A DNA stretch of 64,000 nucleotides, taken from assembly GCA_018697195.1 (NCBI GenBank), contig CM031878.1, positions 1,473,860-1,537,859 of the forward strand, read 5' to 3'. Source of the DNA: Certhia americana. Its lineage: Eukaryota > Chordata > Aves > Passeriformes > Certhiidae. The notes beneath the pieces were generated by a model, which saw only the letters and a program-made list of their open reading frames with translations, was not told where the DNA came from and made no database searches. The position numbers were made by a program, and so were the translations under genes. Below, one piece after another: positions 10,410 through 20,286 of this stretch; position 1 is the stretch's first letter, and each line of letters begins with the position of its first letter.

Positions 10410-11230
10410 ACTCCCCCAGGGCAGGGAGCAGAGCTGGGGAAGGGTCTGGAGCCCCAGGAGGGGCTGAGGGAGCTGGGCAAGGGGCTCAGCCTGGAGCAAA
10501 GGAGGCTGAGGGGGGCCCTTGTGGCTCTGCACAACTCCCTGCCAGGAGGGGACAGCCGGGGGGGTCGGGCTGTGCTCCCAGGGGACAAGGACAGGATGTC
10601 CTGGTTCCAGCTGGCACAGGGTTCCTTCTCACAGTAGCTGGGAGGGCCATTGCCAGGACCTGGGCTTGTTGTGTACCACCTCACACTGGCAGTGGTGTGA
10701 GGAAAGGAACTTCTCAACGGGGCAGAGTGTTTGCAGTTGGTTGTGCTCCATGGTGACCACTTTGCATGGGAATCTCTCTCTTGTCTACACTTTTATTAGT
10801 ACTGTTTCTTTTACTGTTTATTTTCTTCTCTCATTGCTGTTTCCAGTAAATTGTTCTTCTCTCAGCCACTGATCTTTACCTTTTGTGCCTCCAGTTCTCC
10901 TCTCCAGCCACCACAGTGGTGGGGATGGTGTGGGAGGAAGAGAGTGACTACTGAATACCATTCCTAAACTACTAACTGCACAAGAGCAAATGGCCTCAAG
11001 TTGTGCCAGAGAAAGTTTAGATTGGAAATTACGGAAAAATTCTTCACAGAAAGGCTGTTGAAAGGGGATGCCCAGGGAGGTGGTGGAGTCCCTGTAGGTG
11101 TCCAAGGAGTGACTGGATGTGGCTCCCACTGCTTTGGGTGACCTGGTAGGTATTGGTTACAAGCTGGACTTGATGGTCTTTGACTTGGAGGTCTTTTCCA
11201 ATCTAAATAATTCTGAGAGTCTGTGATTCC
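10410..11230 (+). repeat. CR1 LINE 3' fragment carrying an inserted LTR (copy A)
   Basis: Sense CR1, 5'-truncated at about 10414. The part to 10596 is a GC-rich derivative of the CR1 segment that normally reads GTGTCCAG...GGGTCTGGAG...GAGGAGGCTGAGG. It is interrupted by an LTR (10597-10980), then resumes at CAAGAGCAAATGGCCTCAAG and runs through TTCTTCACAGAAAGGCTG to a degraded tail (GGTCTTTTCCAATCTAAATA, then CTGTGATT) near 11228. Positions 10416-11060 are 98% identical to 32676-33320 (12 mismatches in 645, no gap), including the LTR. After 11060 the two copies diverge abruptly. Confidence 0.9.
10597..10980 (+). mobile_element. Solo LTR, avian ERVL-like, nested in CR1 (copy A)
   Basis: It begins TGTCCTGGTTCCAGCTGG, close to the 5' end of a common avian ERVL LTR as I remember it. 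It has an AT-rich 3' third (TTTTATTAGTACTGTTTC region) and a GCCACCACAGTGGTGGGG segment, and ends near ACTAACTGCA. The flanking pentamers are CAGGA and CAAGA, an imperfect 5-bp target-site duplication as expected for ERVL. It is much shorter than a full LTR of this type and diverged. No internal retroviral sequence is next to it. Confidence 0.65.
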
Positions 11231-11276
11231 AATTTTAGCAGGGTATTTCTGTACCTCTTTTAAATCTTACCTGGAA

Positions 11277-11345
11277 CTTGTAGGTCTAGCTGAAGTTTCT
11301 TGTAGGAGACTTTAACTTGTAGGAGACTTGTAGGTAAAGCCTCTT
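11277..11345 (+). repeat. Small degenerate tandem repeat of CTTGTAGGAGAC
   Basis: Three full CTTGTAGGAGAC units and two partial CTTGTAGG units, irregularly spaced, lie between two CR1 copies. This looks like local slippage. Confidence 0.7.
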
Positions 11346-11379
11346 GTAGGAGACAAGGAACTTGGGGGGGAAAAAAGGG

Positions 11380-13246
11380 TGTATCACCTTTGGAAAGAGG
11401 GGCAGGCAGCTCAGGAAGTGTTCAAGGATGCCTCTGGGTCATGCAGAAGGAAAAATGGAGAGGTGAAAGCCAAATTAGAACTTAATCTGGCCACTTCTGT
11501 GAAGGATAATAAAAAATGTTTTCATAAATACTTTTCATAAATGGTTGAAAGATAGACGAGGACAACCTCCATTCTTTATTGGATGGGCTGGGGGGAGAAA
11601 TACAGTAACTAAAGATGAGGAAAAGGATGAGGTATTTAACACCTTCTTTGCCTCAGTTTCCAACAATTGAAATGTCCTCCTGGGCTGGTAGAGGGGGTCA
11701 GGGAGCAGATCAACTCTGCTGTTACCCAGGAGGGAGCAGCTGGTGACCTGCTGAGCCTCTGATGGTCACAGGTGTATGAGACCAGATGGCATCCATCCTA
11801 GGACAGTGAGGGAGCTGAGCAAGGAGCTCATCCAGCTATTTCCCATCCTTTAGCATCACTGCTGGCTCGCTGGAGAGGCCCTAGAGGCCTGCAGGTGCCC
11901 ATGCCTGGAGGTGACCCTGTCCCCAAGGGGCTGGCAGGAAGATCTGGGAAACTCCAGTCCTGTCAGCCTGACCTGGGTGCCCAGCAAGGTTCTGGAGCAG
12001 ATCCTCTTGAGTGCCATCACAGGGCACCCCCAGGATGGCTGAGGGCTCAGAGTCAGCCAGAGTGGGTTTAGAGGTCAGGTGCTGCCTGGCCAGCCTGGTG
12101 TCTGCCGAGCAGGTGACCTGCCTGGTGGATGAGGGACAGGCTGGGGATGTCTCTGCCTGCACTCCAGCAAAGCCTTGGGCACTGTCTCCCATGGGATCTG
12201 GTGGAAAAGCTGCAGCCCAGGGCCTGGACAGGGTCCCTGCTCTCTGGGGTAGGAACTGGCTGATGGCTCAGCCCAGGGAGGGTGGGGATGGAGCCACATC
12301 CAGCTGGGAGCTGCTCACTGCCGTGTCCCCAGGGATCAGGGCTGGGGACGGCCCTGCTTAAAATCTGCACGGGTGATCTGGAGGAGGGGATTGAGTCTGC
12401 CCACAGCAAACTCCTGGAGGACACCAAGCTGGGTGGGAGGGTTGATCTGCTGGAGGGCAGGAGGGCTCTGCAGAGGGATCTGCACAGGCTGGATCCATGG
12501 GCTGAATCCGATGATACGAGGTTTAACAAGACCAAGAGCCGGGTCCTGCACTTTGGCCACAGAGTGGCTGGACATTGCACAGGCAGAAAGGGACCTGGGG
12601 CTGCTGGTCAGCAGCCAACTGGACAGGAGCCAGCAGTGTGCCCTGGTGGCCAGGAAGGCTAATGGTGTCTGGCCTGAATCAGGAATGGTGTGGCCAGCAG
12701 GAGCAGGGCAGGGATTCTTCCCCTGTACTCAGTGCTGGTGAGTCCACACCATGAGTGCTGTGTCCAGTGTTAGGTCCCCTAATTTAGGAAGGACACCTAG
12801 GGGCTGAAGCCTGTCCAGGGCAGGGAACAGAGCTGGGCAAGGATCTGGAGCCCCAGGAGGGGCTGAGGGAGCTGGGAAAGGGGCTCAGGCTGGAGCAAAG
12901 GAGGCTGAGGGGGGCCCTTGTGGCTCTGCACAACTCCCTGCCAGGAGGGGACAGCCGGGGGGGTCGGGCTGTGCTCCCAGGGAACGGGGACAGGAGGAGG
13001 ACACAGTCCTAAACTGAGCCAGGGGAGGTTTAGGTTGGACATCAGGAAGAAATTCTTCAGAGAGCGTGATTGGGTATTGGTAGGGGCTGCCCAGGGAGGT
13101 GGGTGAGTCACCATCTCTGGAGGTTTAAGAAAAGACTGGATGTGGCACTCAGTGCCATGGTCTGGGTGACAAGGTGGTGTTGGGGTCACAGGTTGGGCTC
13201 CATGACCTCAGAGGTCTTTTCCAATCTAATTGTTACAGTGATTCTG
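11380..13246 (+). repeat. Long CR1 LINE copy with ORF2 remnant (copy C)
   Basis: The longest CR1 in the window, sense and 5'-truncated. From 11440 it resembles CR1 ORF2 (region around AAATTAGAACTTAATCTGGC), then the segment preceding the reverse-transcriptase core. Around 12360-12560 one frame reads [20 protein letters not shown], then [13 protein letters not shown] and [11 protein letters not shown]. This matches the C-terminal RT region of CR1, but the catalytic FADD motif is changed to LLED and the frame is broken by stops before and after, so it is dead. Positions 12814-12983 are nearly identical to the GC-rich module of copies A and B, without the LTR. The tail ends at 13246 with a degraded GTGATTCTGA. 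Confidence 0.92.
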
Positions 13247-13447
13247 AACTGCCAGCCTTTTGCCATCTGTCTCCCAGAGCACAGAGGATTCCTATTAGGA
13301 AATCAAAGAACACATCTTCTGTCTGAGAGGACAAAACTTGACTGTTCATCAAGAATTCCTGCCAGAGCAGCAGTGAAGGGAGGCCCCTTTTAGGTTGAAA
13401 ACAGTTGTGGTCTAGACAAACTGTAAAGAACACCATTAATCCTAGGT

Positions 13448-13450
<3 letters not shown>

Positions 13451-13496
<46 letters not shown>
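13451..13496. repeat. T46 homopolymer
   Basis: Forty-six consecutive T. There is no recognisable gene-like sequence on either side, so this is not shown to be the tail of a retrocopy. Confidence 0.95.
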
Positions 13497-13497
<1 letters not shown>

Positions 13498-15009
13498 ACA
13501 CAGGCAGGAGTGGTCACAGACAACATACAGGCAACAACAACCACATAAGTCAAATTAGGATGTCATGTTAATTTTTTTTAATTAGGTGATCATGTCATCG
13601 CCACACTTTGTTAACACTGTGTGTATTTAATGTGATGCTCTAAAAAATTTCTGCTTCCACCCTGGGCATCACATACCATGAAACAGAATTGATTACAACT
13701 TACCTAGGAAGTTATCCAGTGGTGGTACAAACTTCTTGAAGCCTTTGCTTTTACCTGTTTCAGGCACAACTTGCTAGGGATCTCCATGCAGAATCTGCCA
13801 ATGATCAAAGATGCACTGGAAAAACCTGGCTGCCAGTGTTGGATCTCAAATTGTCAGTAAAATCTAGTGGGAAGGAAAAAAAAAATTAAAAAGGGATGAG
13901 CCAGCTGCAGGAAAAAATAGAACTGGCTAATTGTGAGTTTCTGCATAGACAAAACCCTAGAACCTTAATGGTAGCTAGGAAGCTGCTTTCTAATTAATTC
14001 TTTAAAGCAGGTAAAAGGGAGGCCAACTCCCACTTGCAGAAAGATCTCAAGTGACCAAGTTAATTTGTGATAAAAAGGCAAAATTCTATTCAGATAGACA
14101 GAATGGGATATGGAGAAAAAGCACGGGGAAATAAGTGTTTCACATGTCACAGGAACTGACCTGGTCAGCTTGAGCTCCTTGGGCTATTACAAGCGCTCAG
14201 AAGTATTAATTCAGTGTTCAGAAGCAGCCAAGGTGAGAAATGGAGTGCTTGCACCTGTTAGGAAAGGAATAGGACACAAAACAATATGTTCAGTGACAGC
14301 CTGTCCTTTATCATGAACCTGTGCAGTGTGGCTCTATTATTATCAAAGCAATTACTGCAGAGAAGGTTCCAGAAGGGGAGCACGGACAAAGCCCTGAACA
14401 CACTCAGCCAGCTCGTGCCCTGCAGCATGGGAAAGGCAGCAGTGCAGTAGGACAGACACAGAGGGATAAAAACTAAAGGTAGGGGAAAAAAACTCCTAAA
14501 TGCTCAAACCCAGCCACACAAGTATGTAAATTATTCTTTTAAGAAGTTAAATTGCCAGTTTAGGCTTTAAAAGTTGGCCATCCCTTACTTCATCACTTCA
14601 TCACTGATTATTTAAGCAGGTGCCAGACTACTGCTTCGGAAGGAGCTACCTCCAAAACAAGACAATTCATTTGAAATGTGTTTTGATTGAAACACATCAT
14701 CATTTCTTGAAGTTTTTCCATGTGAGGAGTTCCAAATGTGCCCGTGAAACCTCCCTGATGTCACAGGATACTCCCGAAGTGCATTTCTAAAAGGGAAGGA
14801 GTGAAATGGGACACACAAACAAACCACACTACCAGAGGAAGGGCCCTGTACCACCCTGAAAAGCTGGAGTTTCAGGGGCAGCATAAGAGAGATCACATTA
14901 TTTTAAAGGTAACCTAAGGATAGGCAAGGGCGCATCCTGTCATGGAAGTTCCTTGGGCTGGCACGGTGTCTTTCTTTCAAACCTTCAGATTTTTACTAAA
15001 TTTTCTACC

Positions 15010-15033
15010 CTGCTGCTGCTGCTGCTGCTGCTG
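15010..15033. repeat. (CTG)8 microsatellite
   Basis: Eight uninterrupted CTG units in intergenic sequence. Confidence 0.95.
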
Positions 15034-15917
15034 ACCAATTCTCCCTCCCAGGCCTGCTGCACAGGAAAATCTTTACATAAAATGATGGAAACCCAAGCTG
15101 AGAAGGAAAAGTCTGAGCGTGCAGGAGCTGCCACAGCTTTCTGGCACCCTCTGCTGGCACCAAAGCCTGGAGGAGCTGGCTGCCAGGAAAAAAGGAGTAA
15201 ATTATCTGAAATGGAGATGTTCTGAACTGAAGATGTACAGGACAACAGGACAAGCAGTCTGATAAATACTGTACCTTAAAAAAACCCCATCAATTTGGCT
15301 TAGAAACATCACTACAGCTGCAAAACTCCCCTGCGTTGCCAGGATAGGTCTAGCAAGTCAGAGAAGTGGAAAAAAATTCTCTGTTTTGCACTTTTGTCCT
15401 TGCACTCACATCCTTCAGCCCTGATGGCCAAGACATATTTTAAGCAGCTGGACTGGTATATTTCCTACCCACCACCCAACACTGTGCTCTGGAATTAATT
15501 TTTAAAGCAGGTTTTAAATCTTCCGATTGCTTTTGAGATAGTTAAGACAAATTGGTGTGTGAAAAGTTTGGCTTAGTAATAAACAAATACTTTTAGGAAT
15601 GGAATATTTCTTTCAGGCTTTTCGTGGAAAAAATTTAATTTACTAAGAAAATCCAGTTATTCAAAGGCCAGAAGTTAATGTTTAAACAGTTCAAAAAGTA
15701 TTTATTAAAAAAGCCCCAGTTCTTTCTCTTTCTTCTGGTTATTTAGGATACACATTGCTTGTTATCCCAAAGGTTTAGTGACAGAAAGAAAGAAGAGAAG
15801 TTGCCTCCAAATAGTAACTTCCCCAGCAGGAAGGAAATTTGTAAAGAAGAATTTACCTACCCACCTACATTTTGTTATTTCCATTTAACCTTTTCATAAT
15901 TTTAGAATACAAAGCCT

Positions 15918-16612
15918 CCTAGAATCACAGAATGAGGATGCTTGGGTTGGAAGGGACCTTAAAGCCCATCCAGTCCCACCCCTGCCATGGGCAGGGACAC
16001 CTTCCACTGTCCCAGGATGCTCCAAGCCCCATCCAGCCTGTCCTGGGACACTGCCAGGGATGCAGGGGCAGCCCCAGATGCTCTGGGCACCCTGTGCCAG
16101 GGCCTGCCCACCCTCCCAGACAGCAATTCCTGCCCAATAGCCCAGCTGTGCCTGCCCTCTGGCACTGGCAAGCCATTCCCTGGCTGCTGTCCCTGCAGCC
16201 CTTGTCCCCAGTGCCTGTGCAGCTCTCCTGGAGCCCCTTTAGGCCCTGCCAGGGGCTGGCAGCTCTCCCTGCAGCCTTCTCTTGTGCAGGGGAGCACCCC
16301 CAGCTCTGCCAGGCTGGCTCCAGAGCACAGGGGCTCCAGCCCTGGCAGCAGCTCCGTGGCCTCCTCTGGGCTGGCTCCAGCAGCTCCCTGTCCTTGTGCT
16401 GTTGGAGCCAGGGCTGGAGGCAGCTCTGCAGCTGGGCTCTCCCCTGAGCACAGGGGCACAGGGGCAGAATCCCCCCTGCCCTGCTGCCCACGCTGGGGGA
16501 TCAGCCCAGGGCAGGGGGGCTCAGGCTGGGGCAGGTCCAGCTCTCACCCACAGCACCCCCAGCTCCTTCTCCCAGGGCTGCTCTGTCCATTCTGCGCCCA
16601 GCCTGTCCTAGG
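15918..16612 (-). repeat. CR1 LINE 3' end, antisense
   Basis: Read on the minus strand it ends in the CR1 tail (…CCCTTCCAACCCAAGCATCC, then ATTCTGTGATTCT), preceded by the CCATGGCAGGGGTGGGACTG block. Further 5' on the minus strand are GAGAAGGCTGCAGGGAG, GAGGCCACGGAGCTGCTGCC and GATTCTGCCCCTGTG, which are GC-enriched versions of standard CR1 segments. Positions 16243-16471 are identical to 44152-44380. The 5' end abuts another CR1 in the opposite orientation. A 296-codon frame on the plus strand here is only a by-product of the GC-rich repeat. Confidence 0.9.
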
Positions 16613-16878
16613 GCTTGCCAGGGAATGGCTTGCCAGTGCCGGAGGGCAGGCACAGCTGGGCTATTGGGCAGGAATTGCTGTCTGGGAGGGTGGGCAGGCC
16701 CTGGCACAGGGTGCCCAGAGCAGCTGGGGCTGCCCCTGGATCCCTGGAAATGTCCCAGGACAGGCTGGATGGGGCTTGGAGCAGCCTGGGATAGTGGAAA
16801 TTGTCCCTGCCCATGGCAGGGGGTGGCAACTGGATGGACTTGAAGATCCCTTCCAACCCAAACTACTCTGGGATTAGA
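16613..16878 (+). repeat. CR1 LINE 3' end, sense, head-to-head with previous copy
   Basis: It starts near CCAGGGAATGGCTTGCC and runs through GTGCCCAGAGCAGCTGGGG and CAGGACAGGCTGGATGGGGC to ACCCAAACTACTCTGGGATT. It is about 90% identical to the reverse complement of 15922-16183, so the two 3' ends form a large inverted repeat. Confidence 0.9.
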
Positions 16879-19800
16879 GGAGAGCTTTGTCTCCGTTGCA
16901 AAAAAATTTAATCCTAACATTCCTTCGTCATATTCCTGGTCTCAACCACACATTTTCTGAGTCCAAAATAAATACAATGTAGTTTCCCGCACATCATCAT
17001 CCAGCATATAAAGATATAAGACAAACTTCATGTGGTATCCCAAGGCTTTTTTGTTGCTTGTTTTCTCTTTGCAATACCCTGTTCAACAATGCCAAAATAC
17101 TAATTATAACACAGAAACATAATCTGAATCAATTTTAGGCAATTTTGCTCATGTGTTCAGTAGGAGTGCTGTATTTTTGACATCCCTTGATATTGTGGGA
17201 TTTTTTTTTTTTTTTTCCTGAAGCAGCTTCAGTGTCAGGTGGCCCCTCATAGAGGAGTGCACGATGGTGTTTTTTGCTGGTACAGGGTAGGGTAGGTGAA
17301 TGGTGATCACCTGAAGCAAGGCATGTCCAGTAGGGAGCCATCAGCACATCATGCATGGCCTAGGAATCCAAAATTGACACTGGAATTTGAACTTGTTTCA
17401 GCAAACAAAACAACAAATATAAAAATAAACTTATTGGATTCCATGTAGAAGGCCTCACCTAGGGATTCACTTCACTTCACTTCACTTCACTTCACTTCAC
17501 TTCACTTCACTTCACTTCACTTCACTTCACTTCACTTCACTTCACTTCACTTCACTTCACCTTAAAAAGTCATGCCAGCCCTTTGAGCAAGAGATTTCCC
17601 TATGACTACTGAGATCTTTTAAATCTTAAAGCTATGAGTAACATACCTGTTTAGAACAAGCAATTTGGACACAACTTATGTTTGAACTACTGATAACTAT
17701 CACTCATTGCATTCTGTATTTTCTTGGGCTGGTGGCTTACATTCCAGTCAAAGGTTGGGATCTTGGATCATATTAAGCTCCTGAAAAAAACAAACATGAA
17801 TGTCCTTCTCTGTTTGGAACACATTACAGTTCTAAAAAGAAAAATGTCCATGAATAACCGTGTTTTATGGTTGTATTTTCCATATAGACAAGATTAAAAA
17901 TAAACCCAAATGTATTATTAAATCTCTGGCCACTTGTGACAATGATGTGTTAGGATTTCCCTTCTCCAGTGAAGAGTTAAAGAAGTTTACACATCCCCTG
18001 GGCACCCTTTTCTTGTGGATTTTAACAAACTTGAGGAGAACTCGAGTTACAAAGGGAATTGGGGAGTTTCTTAAATTCTCTTCTCTTAGCATTTGGAGCT
18101 GCACAGAATGTGCTGATGTGCTTTGAGGCATTGCTCTTCCACGGGCTGACTGGAATTTAGTCCTTTTGGGTACACTGGAACCCTTGAGAGCCCACAGAAT
18201 TCTCATTTCTGATTGCACAGCCACAGCATTTGTATTAGCATTGCACTTACACCTTGAGAAGAGGCAGGGAGGCAGTACTGTTGTCTTTTTCTAGTATGAA
18301 ATAAAAAGTTCCTCTCTTTAGACCAGGTGTGTGCTTTGTGTGCTGCACCACACTCACATCCCCCTGGCAGGTTCAGTGCAGTACATGCCCAGCACATTAT
18401 TTCACATTGTGGCATTCCTAACACACAAATTTAGCTCTGACCAGGTTATAAAAGGACAGCTGAGGTAAAGTCCTGTGGATTTTAAAAGGATCTAAAGGAC
18501 TGTTGTTTGAACCCAGAATGCAGAGAATATTCCTCTGCAAGTTTTAAGGGATCTAAACCCTCTGACAAACACTTATTTTTAACCTTCATCCATGGAAAGG
18601 GTTTCCTAGGCTCTGGGATGTAGCAGAACTTTCAAGAATATAAATTAGATAGTAACAGAATATGGAATTTATCACAGGGTGAGAATTTTAGATTTTTGGT
18701 TTTCTTAGCATGGTAAGTAGATGAAGACAAGATGGAGGATCTTTGTCTTTTTTAGGCTTCTTTCTCCTTCTTCATCTCCTCCATATTTTGCAGTGTTGGG
18801 GACACAGGACCCTTGGTCACAAGTTGCTGCAGTGTAATATCATGTGAATAGAGATTTACTTAGTTATTGGAAGAAAAAGAGAAATAATGTCCGTTCTTGG
18901 TGAGAATTGGGTGAATTCTCTTGAAGAGAACCTTGATTCTGTGTGTTGGAGCCTTTTTGGTGCCTTTTCTCCCTCACACCAAGCTGGTGTAAAGCCTGGT
19001 GGGCAGAAATTGCTGATCAGAAAATAATAAACCTGGAGAACGGGAATGACCAAGAGTCTCATTTGCCTTCTTCTTAACAAGGACTTTAGAAAAGATCTCC
19101 CCTATCAGGGGAGAGACATGTGGGAGTGAAAGAACTCTGACTGTTGCAATTCTACAGCTCAGGGGTGAGAAATACCACCACACTGGCAATCCTAATGAAG
19201 TGGAAAGCATAGGTTACCTTAAGAAGAGGTTTTCTTTCTTCAGTATCCACCTTGGTACCTTGACATCAAATTTCCCTATCAGTCTGGCTGCCTCTTCTTT
19301 CTTGAAATTCATAATGGCATAAAAAAAATCTCAAACAATTTATAGCAACTAGAGTAAATAATGTAACAGAGACAGGATCCACTTATCCAAAACACATTGC
19401 ACAACTGAAAACCCTCTGGTGCCTTTGTTCTGGGCTTTTGTTTGAGAAACTGTTTGCAAGGATCATACGGCTTAAGATTCACAAATTGCATTAAATATTT
19501 TTTAATTCCCAAGGAAATTCCAAATACCAGTTGGAAGGGGTTCACACACAAATCTTTGGTGACATGATTAATGTGTTACTCCAGTTAACAGACCATTCAG
19601 ATTTGCTGCTGTCTACTTCTGTCCCACAGTTTTTCACACTGTTTTTGTTTCTCATCTCTCTAGAAAGTATGGACCTACTTTAGAAAAAGGTTGTCCTAAG
19701 GATTAACCTGCTAAACTAAAAAAATTCTATGCTTATCCTCTAGCAGTCAAATCAAGAAAAAATAGAGTTTAACCTTAAAGGCAGGATCCAGAACTAGCTG

Positions 19801-20163
19801 GAGCAACTTCTTTCCATCTGTGCTAGTGGCTGATTTGCTGAGTTTTCCAATTGCTGGACCAAAATATCTAAAGAAGATGTTTATTTTTATTCATCCAGTT
19901 TGAACTCGTGGAGTATCCACTTCCCCTGCAAATTTCCATTTAGTTACTTTCAAAAGAAAGCTTTGCAAAGTTTCACATTAAGCAGAGATTCAAATAACAG
20001 AAGGCGGCCAATTTCAGTATAGAATAACTTCTCCAAGTCTGTGGAGGCCAAGGATGGCTTTTTGTTCATTTAGGCCTTTGTGGGGGTTTTTGAGAGGGTT
20101 TTTTGTTGTTGCATGTTTTTTTTTTTTTTTTTTTACTATAAACGCTGATTTTAACATGCAATT
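16879..20163. other. Intergenic with a TTCAC microsatellite
   Basis: AT-rich unique sequence. Apart from the pentanucleotide array at 17466-17560 and short T-runs (about 17202-17217 and 20119-20136), I recognise no repeat family or exon. Confidence 0.65.
17466..17560. repeat. (TTCAC)19 pentanucleotide microsatellite
   Basis: Nineteen perfect TTCAC units (95 bp) without interruption. Confidence 0.98.
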
Positions 20164-20286
20164 TTCCAGGCTGGACAGGGTTTGGAGCAACCTGGTCTAG
20201 TGGGAAGTGTCCCTGCCCTTGGCAAGGGGTTGGAACAGATGACCTTTAGGGTCCCTTCCAACCCAAACCATTCTGGGATTTTATGA
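20164..20286 (+). repeat. CR1 LINE 3' tail
   Basis: It reads CCAGGCTGGACAGGGTTTGG, AGCAACCTGGTCTAGTGGG, the CCCTTGGCAAGGGGTTGG block and CCCTTCCAACCCAAACCATT, ending CTGGGATTTTATGA. A well-preserved but heavily 5'-truncated sense copy. Confidence 0.92.

Larger units (their letters stand above)
13247..15914. other. Intergenic, simple repeats only
   Basis: About 2.7 kb without a recognisable gene. It contains a 46-nt pure T tract (13451-13496) and a (CTG)8 tract (15010-15033). Frames of 90-94 codons at about 14612-15225 are chance; one shows a poly-Leu run produced by the CTG repeat. Confidence 0.65.

Noticed and set aside
12068..12580. 170-codon minus-strand frame
   Set aside because: Antisense shadow of the CR1 ORF2 remnant.
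14953..15225. Frame with a poly-Leu run resembling a signal peptide
   Set aside because: The Leu run is the (CTG)8 microsatellite; there is no gene context.
15987..16877. 296-codon open frame on the plus strand, the longest in the window
   Set aside because: It lies entirely within two opposed CR1 fragments. It is open because the repeat is GC-rich and poor in stop codons, and it has no domain.
17466..17560. Regular array that could be taken for a CRISPR or satellite
   Set aside because: Pure 5-bp units without spacers in a vertebrate genome; a microsatellite.
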